Assembly: GCA_030672465.1 (NCBI GenBank)
Contig: DAOVGJ010000236.1
Coordinates: 1-19,322, forward strand
Source: Pseudomonadota bacterium
Lineage (GTDB): Bacteria; Desulfobacterota; BSN033; WVXP01; G020346125
Direction: 5' to 3'
Length of the DNA stretch: 19,322 nucleotides
Each line of letters starts with the position of its first letter. Within the stretch, counting starts at the first letter, position 1. Made by a program: the position numbers and the translations under genes. Shown here in pieces: positions 14,565 through 19,322 of this stretch. The notes beneath the pieces were generated by a model that saw only the letters and a program-made list of their open reading frames with translations, was not told the origin of the DNA and made no database searches.

Positions 14565-15065
14565 TTATTTGATCGGTTCCCCCTGCGGTAGGAGGGAAAC
14601 GTATCTGATTAGAGCTATGAAGAAGGGTCCTACCAATCCCGTAATGAGGGATTTCGGGATAATGAACATAAAAAAGGAAGGGAGGAGATTTTCAATGGGG
14701 CCAACTAGCCCGAGGATCGAGATGATGATAAATCCCTCGATGATGCTCAATGAGAAGATGGTCCCCGCCTGGAATAGATGGCTTTCTACATAAAATCGGT
14801 CCTTGATGATAATGGTTAAGAAGAAGATGGCGGTTTTGGAGAAGGTGTGGATGCCGAAGATACTCCCCGAAAAGATATCCATCATGTAGCCCGATAAGAA
14901 GGCAAGCATCGCTCCGGCAAGGGGGCTTGAATAGAGCCCGAAGTAGACGATCAATATGAGCAGGAGATCCGGTTTGGCCAGCTGATGGGGAAGCTCCGCC
15001 AATACAGTTGTTTGGACCACCAGGCTCAAGAAGATGAGGCCCATCAAGGAGAGATTTTTCTTCAT
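14565..15065 (-). CDS. mreD: Rod-shape-determining protein MreD
   Basis: The ~166-residue product is a small, very hydrophobic membrane protein with five or six predicted spans, the size and location expected for MreD. Family features include the N-terminal span (LMGLIFLSLVVQTTVL), KPDLLLILIVYFGLY, and GYMMDIFSGSIFGIHTFSKTA, which matches the typical G...D..SG...G.....K pattern. MreD is part of the Rod elongation complex with MreC and RodA. I prefer ATG 15065 (MKKNLSL) because GGGGA is well placed just upstream. The in-frame ATG at 15077 has no Shine-Dalgarno and would add 4 residues. Identification relies on both pattern and position between mreC and mrdA. Confidence 0.92.
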   Translation of the reverse strand: MKKNLSLMGLIFLSLVVQTTVLAELPHQLAKPDLLLILIVYFGLYSSPLAGAMLAFLSGYMMDIFSGSIFGIHTFSKTAIFFLTIIIKDRFYVESHLFQAGTIFSLSIIEGFIIISILGLVGPIENLLPSFFMFIIPKSLITGLVGPFFIALIRYVSLLPQGEPIK

Positions 15066-15133
15066 GAGTTTCCCCATTTCATCGGACGGAATAGGGTTTT
15101 ATGGCCAGAATTTCCGCGCTCTCAAGGGTACCA

Positions 15134-15979
15134 TCAGGGGATATCCATCGGATGAGTCTCGGTAATGACGAACACCTCCTCCAGCTTTGCAAAATTGACG
15201 CTGGGTATAATTTCGGCTTGCTGAAAGAGGCCGTAGCTCTTTTTTTTGATCTTACTGATTTTGCCGATCACCAAGCCCTTTGGGTACCGACCTCCTAACC
15301 CAGACGTCACCACTCTATCCCCCAGTTGAATATCGTGCATCCGCGGTGCAAACTTCAAGCGGCAGAGGTTTTCCCCATTGCCTTCAACCAGACCCCTGGC
15401 TCTACCCCTCTGAATAATCGCATCTATTGAGCTATTAAAGTCGGTGATCAGGAGGACCTTTGCACAGTGGGGCGATGCTTGCAGGACGTGTCCCACAATT
15501 CCTTCCGGAGAAACAACAGCCATCCCTCTGTTAACCCCATGTTTGGTTCCCTTGTCAATGACAATCGTCCTGAACCAACTTGAGGGGTCTATTCCAATGA
15601 TTTGAACGGGCAGCATGGTCCCGGGGATCTTTTTGCTGAACCGGAGGAGATTCCGTAGTCTTTCGCTGGCGATGGCCTTTTCCCTCAGGAAATTATTTTC
15701 CTCTCGAAGTTTGGCCACCGTTCTTTTCAGGGTTACATTTTCCCTTTTTAGGTTGACCAAAAGGACGTAGGAATCGAAGAGGTCACTAAGAGCTTCGGTG
15801 GAATACGTGACCGCCTTTTGGAAAGGGAACGTAATTTCCAGGAAGAGCCAATCGATAAATGCAAGCCTTTCCACATTATTGATTCTGGAGGAGATGCTGA
15901 GCAGGGCGGTAGTGAGGAAGATGACGGCAAAAAATGGGATTCGGTATCTCTTGAATATCGATAGTTCCTTCTCCACCAT
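15134..15979 (-). CDS. mreC: Rod-shape-determining protein MreC
   Basis: The 281-residue product has the MreC layout: a short cytoplasmic tail, one membrane span (~13-31, IPFFAVIFLTTALLSIS), a coiled coil (~75-110, LKRENVTLKRTVAKLREENN), and a periplasmic two-barrel beta domain. The latter includes IGIDPSSWFRTIVIDKGTKHGV, MAVVSPEGIVGHV and GDRVVTSGLGGRYPKGLVIG. MreC links MreB to PBP2 and activates it. The gene starts 16 bases after the mreB stop. No good Shine-Dalgarno precedes the ATG, so translation may be coupled to mreB. The gap to mreD (68 bases) is the longest in the cluster. Confidence 0.96.
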   Translation of the reverse strand: MVEKELSIFKRYRIPFFAVIFLTTALLSISSRINNVERLAFIDWLFLEITFPFQKAVTYSTEALSDLFDSYVLLVNLKRENVTLKRTVAKLREENNFLREKAIASERLRNLLRFSKKIPGTMLPVQIIGIDPSSWFRTIVIDKGTKHGVNRGMAVVSPEGIVGHVLQASPHCAKVLLITDFNSSIDAIIQRGRARGLVEGNGENLCRLKFAPRMHDIQLGDRVVTSGLGGRYPKGLVIGKISKIKKKSYGLFQQAEIIPSVNFAKLEEVFVITETHPMDIP

Positions 15980-15995
15980 GGGCGCGAAAGATGTG

Positions 15996-17033
15996 CTAAA
16001 AGTGGACCGTTGTCAATTTGAGCAAGTCGAGATCATCGAGTACCTTACCCGCACCCAAAACCACAGCTGAAAGCGGATCGTCGACAATGGTGATGGGAAG
16101 GCTCGTTATCTCTCGCAACAAGACATCAAGGTTTCTTAAAAGAGCCCCACCCCCTACGAGCACGATTCCCTTATCCACGATGTCCGCGGCCAGCTCCGGG
16201 GGGGTACTCTCGAGGGTAATCCTAACGGTCTCCACGATGGTATTTATGGGCTCGGCCATAGCTTCCCGGATTTCTTCTCCATTGATCTCTAATGTCTTTG
16301 GAATGCCGCTTACGAGATCCCTTCCCTTTACGTCCATCGTCTTTGGGGTCTCTTCAGGATATGCGGTGCCGACCTCAATTTTGATTGACTCTGCAGTCCT
16401 TTCACCGATTAAGAGGTTGTATTTTCTCTTAATAAATTGGAGGATGGCTTCGTCCATTTTATCACCGGCCACCCGGATGGATTGACTCACCACAATGCCA
16501 GAAAGCGAAATAACGGCTACTTCCGTTGTGCCTCCACCGATATCCAAGATCATATTTCCCGATGCATCGGTGATGGGGAGCCCAGCACCAATAGCAGCAG
16601 CCATCGGCTCTTCAATGAGGTATATCTCCCGCGCCCCGGCCGATTCTGCGGATTCCCTCACAGCCCTTCTCTCGACGGGGGTAATCCCGGAGGGGATGCA
16701 GACGATAACCCTTGGCCGCACCAGGGTTTTTCGGTTATGGACCTTGGTAATGAAGTGCCTCAGCATCTCCTCCGTGATTTCGAAATCGGCGATCACACCG
16801 TCTTTCATCGGGCGAATGGCAAAAATGGTCCCTGGGGTCCTCCCCAACATCTCCTTTGCCATTTTCCCCACGGCGAGGATCTTCATTTCGCCTTTGCTGT
16901 CCTTTTGCACGGCGACGACCGATGGTTCGCAGGATACGATTCCCCTTCCCTTGAGGTAGACTAAGGTATTGGCCGTTCCCAAATCGATGGCGAGATCATT
17001 GGAGAAGACTCCCCATAAACTATCCATTACCAT
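15996..17033 (-). CDS. mreB: Actin-like rod-shape protein MreB
   Basis: The 345-residue product is a full-length MreB, the membrane-associated actin homologue that directs lateral wall synthesis. It shows the phosphate-1 motif DLGTANTLVYLKGRG (17-31), IRPMKDGVIADFE (73-85), VIVCIPSGITPVERRAV, YLIEEPMAAAIGAGLP, phosphate-2 LDIGGGTTEVAV, and the C-terminal VLVGGGALLRNLD adenosine motif. The N-terminus MDSLWGVFSND is hydrophobic enough for membrane contact. Two ATGs (17033 and 17027) follow a GGGGGGG tract; either could be used. It is the first gene of the elongation operon, has a promoter upstream, and is divergent from the ppiD-like gene. Confidence 0.98.
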   Translation of the reverse strand: MVMDSLWGVFSNDLAIDLGTANTLVYLKGRGIVSCEPSVVAVQKDSKGEMKILAVGKMAKEMLGRTPGTIFAIRPMKDGVIADFEITEEMLRHFITKVHNRKTLVRPRVIVCIPSGITPVERRAVRESAESAGAREIYLIEEPMAAAIGAGLPITDASGNMILDIGGGTTEVAVISLSGIVVSQSIRVAGDKMDEAILQFIKRKYNLLIGERTAESIKIEVGTAYPEETPKTMDVKGRDLVSGIPKTLEINGEEIREAMAEPINTIVETVRITLESTPPELAADIVDKGIVLVGGGALLRNLDVLLREITSLPITIVDDPLSAVVLGAGKVLDDLDLLKLTTVHF

Positions 17034-17127
17034 AACGCCCCCCCACTTGACTCGGGCTCAACGCGTATCTCCTCTTGTTGACAATCTGGCTGCGATGTGG
17101 TTTTCTACTTCAAGATTCAAATATTAA

Positions 17128-17156
17128 ATTATTACCAGATAAATACCTGGGGTCAA
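17128..17156 (-). promoter_or_regulatory. Promoter of the mreBCD-mrdA-rodA operon
   Basis: On the minus strand TTGACC (17151-17156) and AATAAT (17128-17133) are 17 bases apart. The spacer holds an imperfect 16-bp palindrome on the plus strand (CCAG...CTGG, 17135-17150), possibly an operator. The start would be near 17121, about 88 bases before mreB. Confidence 0.55.
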
Positions 17157-17214
17157 GTAAATAAATGTTGATCGGGGAATTTCTTTATGTCGAGGTGAAG
17201 GGAGGGAATGTTTG

Positions 17215-19125
17215 ATGCTCAAATACATACGGACCCATGCCACCTCGTGGATCATCAAGGTGGGCCTCTTTTTCATTATCATCGTTTTCGCCTTCTACTT
17301 TGGCTGGGGGCGTATTGGGGGAAGGCATGAGGGCATGGTGGCAGAGGTGAATGGACAGTTCATCACGTTAAAAGACTTTAATCAAACGTATCAAAATCTG
17401 CTTGCGGTCTATAGGGATAGATACAAAGACCGGCTTTCCGATGAGACTATTAGGCTCCTTGGGTTGAAACAGCAGGCCCTGAATGAGCTCGTCAATAATA
17501 TCCTCCTCTACCAAGAGGGGCTTCGAATGAACCTTTTGGTCAGTCCCGAGGAACTCAGGAAGAGCATTCAATCCTCACCCCTCTTTCACGTCAATGGAAA
17601 ATTCAATAGGGGGAGGTATCTGAGGCTCCTCAGGCTCAATCGGATCGAACCCGAGGATTTCGAGGAGATGCAAGAGCAGCGTCTCCTCATCGACAAGCTG
17701 AGGAATTTAATCCTGCAAAATACCGGTATCGTCTCCGAGGAGGAAGCCCGAGAGGCATACCTCATTGAGAATGAGCGGGTAAACCTCGAGTTCATAAGGG
17801 TAAAGACCGACGATTTCCTGGATAAATCGGGGGCCCCCAGTGCTGAGGTTGAGGAGTACTTCTCGAGCCATCGGGAGAGTTTTCGAATCCCAGAAAAAGT
17901 GAACCTTCAATACATGGTGTTTCGACCGAAGGATTTCAGGGATAAGGTGGATATATCACAAGAGGAAATCAAGACCTATCATGAAACGAATATCGATGAT
18001 TTCGTTATTCAAAAGCAGGTGAGAGCGAGACATATCCTCATCAAGGTAACCCCCGATGCGGACCCCGAAAAAGTCGGGGAAGCCCGCAAGAGGGCAGAGG
18101 AAATTCTGGCCAGGGCCAAGAAGGGGGAGGATTTTGCCTCTTTGGCCGAGCAATATTCCGAAGGACCCACGGCCAAGAAGGGTGGGGATTTGGGTTATTT
18201 TACTCGAGGGAGGATGGTTAAGGAATTCGAGGATGCGGCTTTCTCCCTGCAACCAGGAGAACTCAGCCCCGTTGTCAGGACGCAATTTGGATTCCATATC
18301 ATCAAGCTCGAGGACGTGAGGGAAGAGAGGGTCCAGGGCCTGGATGAGGTGCGTAAGTCAATCGAGTCCACATTAAGGGATCAAAAAACCCGGGATCTGG
18401 CGGAGAGAAGCGTGGAGGAGGCCCTCTACACCCTTTACAAAGGCGGCGAAATGGGGAGAGTTGCCGCGGAGCATCATCTTTCGGTAAAGGAGACCGGTTT
18501 TTTCAGCCGAGGGGAAAGCATCAAGGAGATTCCCCCAAGCGATGAGATGACATCCGTTGTGTTCTCCCTCAAGGATGGGGAGATTTCTCCAGTTATTGAG
18601 GTTTCAAAGAATTTATACATTTTTAGGCTGACCGAAAAACAGAAGCCCCATCTGCCCGAATTGGAGGAAGTAAGAGATAGGGTTGAGAAGGAAGTGAGGG
18701 AGAAAAAGTCAAGGGAGAAGGCCGAATCGGTTGCAGAGGAGTTATTGGCCGAATTGAAGGGGGGCCGGTCGATGAAAGAGGTGGCCACGAGTAATGGGTT
18801 GAAGATAGAGGAGACGGGACTCTTTAAGAAATGGACCAATTACATCCCCAAGATTGGCTTCTCTGAAGGGGTGGTGGAGGTCATATCCTCCTTGAGCGCC
18901 GAACATCCCTATGCGGATCGTCCTATAAAGGTTGGAAAGGATTGGGTCCTCATACGGTTCAAGGAACTGGAAAGGCCGGATTTGAAGAAGCTCGAGTCGG
19001 AGGAGGGGCAGACTTGGGATGAAATGTTTCGCTACAGAAAGGCTGAGGAGGGTTATCGGAGGTGGTTGGGTGACCTCAGGGGGAGATCGAAGATCGAGAT
19101 CATTCGGGATGTGGCAGAGCTTTAG
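17215..19125 (+). CDS. PpiD/SurA-type membrane-anchored peptidyl-prolyl isomerase
   Basis: The 636-residue product matches the PpiD type in length and layout. It has a short cytoplasmic N-terminus, one membrane anchor (~12-32, WIIKVGLFFIIIVFAFYFGW), a SurA/PpiD N-terminal chaperone region (~40-190, VAEVNGQFITLKDF), a parvulin domain (~269-367), and a long C-terminal chaperone-like part. The parvulin domain keeps ARHILIK (271-277), KKGGDLGYFTRGRM (321-334) and FGFHIIK (358-364), including both conserved histidines, so it may be active. E. coli PpiD's parvulin domain is reported as inactive. It would assist folding of exported proteins in the periplasm. GGAGGG at 17201-17206 selects ATG 17215; an in-frame TTG is one codon upstream. 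The gene is divergent from mreB. Confidence 0.92.
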   Translation: MLKYIRTHATSWIIKVGLFFIIIVFAFYFGWGRIGGRHEGMVAEVNGQFITLKDFNQTYQNLLAVYRDRYKDRLSDETIRLLGLKQQALNELVNNILLYQEGLRMNLLVSPEELRKSIQSSPLFHVNGKFNRGRYLRLLRLNRIEPEDFEEMQEQRLLIDKLRNLILQNTGIVSEEEAREAYLIENERVNLEFIRVKTDDFLDKSGAPSAEVEEYFSSHRESFRIPEKVNLQYMVFRPKDFRDKVDISQEEIKTYHETNIDDFVIQKQVRARHILIKVTPDADPEKVGEARKRAEEILARAKKGEDFASLAEQYSEGPTAKKGGDLGYFTRGRMVKEFEDAAFSLQPGELSPVVRTQFGFHIIKLEDVREERVQGLDEVRKSIESTLRDQKTRDLAERSVEEALYTLYKGGEMGRVAAEHHLSVKETGFFSRGESIKEIPPSDEMTSVVFSLKDGEISPVIEVSKNLYIFRLTEKQKPHLPELEEVRDRVEKEVREKKSREKAESVAEELLAELKGGRSMKEVATSNGLKIEETGLFKKWTNYIPKIGFSEGVVEVISSLSAEHPYADRPIKVGKDWVLIRFKELERPDLKKLESEEGQTWDEMFRYRKAEEGYRRWLGDLRGRSKIEIIRDVAEL

Positions 19126-19322
19126 GGGCTTCCCCCACACCGCTTTCCATTGAAGGGTTTCACAGAGAAGCTGGAGATAGGACAGAATTTCCGGAGTTTC
19201 TCGAGTGCTCCGCTCTCCCTTCGCTTCGGTGTTTTTCCAGTCTGTTGGCCAAATTCCCTTTCGCTCAGAGTTGGTTTTTCGGGTTTTCCAGGGATTCCCA
19301 ACTTTGAACTTTGACATTGACT
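19126..19322 (+). other. Non-coding end of the window
   Basis: I see no gene, RNA or clear terminator after the ppiD-like stop. The open frame on the minus strand here overlaps the ppiD-like gene extensively and lacks recognisable family motifs. The last bases hold TTGAACTTTGACATTGACT, a cluster of TTGA units that could include -35-like boxes for a gene beyond the edge. Confidence 0.4.

Noticed and set aside
18742..19317. 191-residue minus-strand frame at the right end
   Set aside because: Two thirds of it lie antisense to the well-supported ppiD-like gene. The composition is Pro/Arg/Lys-rich, with no recognisable motif or Shine-Dalgarno.

Overview
The window looks like a chromosomal core segment of a Gram-negative, mid-GC bacterium, most likely an uncultured deltaproteobacterial (Desulfobacterota-like) lineage. 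This is inferred from gene content: the yebC-ruvC-ruvA-ruvB order, an mreBCD-mrdA-rodA cluster, a PEGA-type membrane Ser/Thr kinase, and a sigma-54 activator whose sensory input is an FHA domain. No taxonomic search was possible, so the assignment is tentative. I see no mobile element, CRISPR array or phage gene.

Layout: the 3' end of a 23S rRNA (1-225), a spacer with a long hairpin, 5S rRNA with a strong terminator, a non-coding stretch with octanucleotide repeats, and a separately transcribed tRNA-Val(CAC) with its own promoter and terminator. Then, on the plus strand, come yebC and a ruvC-ruvA-ruvB operon (Holliday junction processing). RuvA and RuvB both depart from the family consensus at normally near-invariant motifs. 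Converging on this are era and rodZ on the minus strand, each with a recognisable sigma-70 promoter; the era promoter is a perfect consensus. ssb follows on the plus strand.

The middle of the window (6776-11503) is the most interesting part. A minus-strand pair encodes a membrane Ser/Thr kinase with a PEGA-like extracytoplasmic domain and an exported protein with three LysM repeats and a TPR-like region. Divergent from it is an FHA-AAA+-Fis sigma-54 activator. Directly downstream of the activator is a near-consensus sigma-54 promoter (GG-N10-GC) with a palindrome and repeated 11-mers upstream. It reads into a gene for a degenerate kinase (pseudokinase). I infer a phospho-signalling circuit: kinase, FHA activator, sigma-54, pseudokinase, possibly tied to cell-wall status.

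The rest is the cell-elongation operon mreB-mreC-mreD-mrdA(PBP2)-rodA on the minus strand, with a promoter upstream of mreB, and a divergent PpiD/SurA-type periplasmic folding factor on the plus strand. The last ~200 bases hold no gene that I can support.
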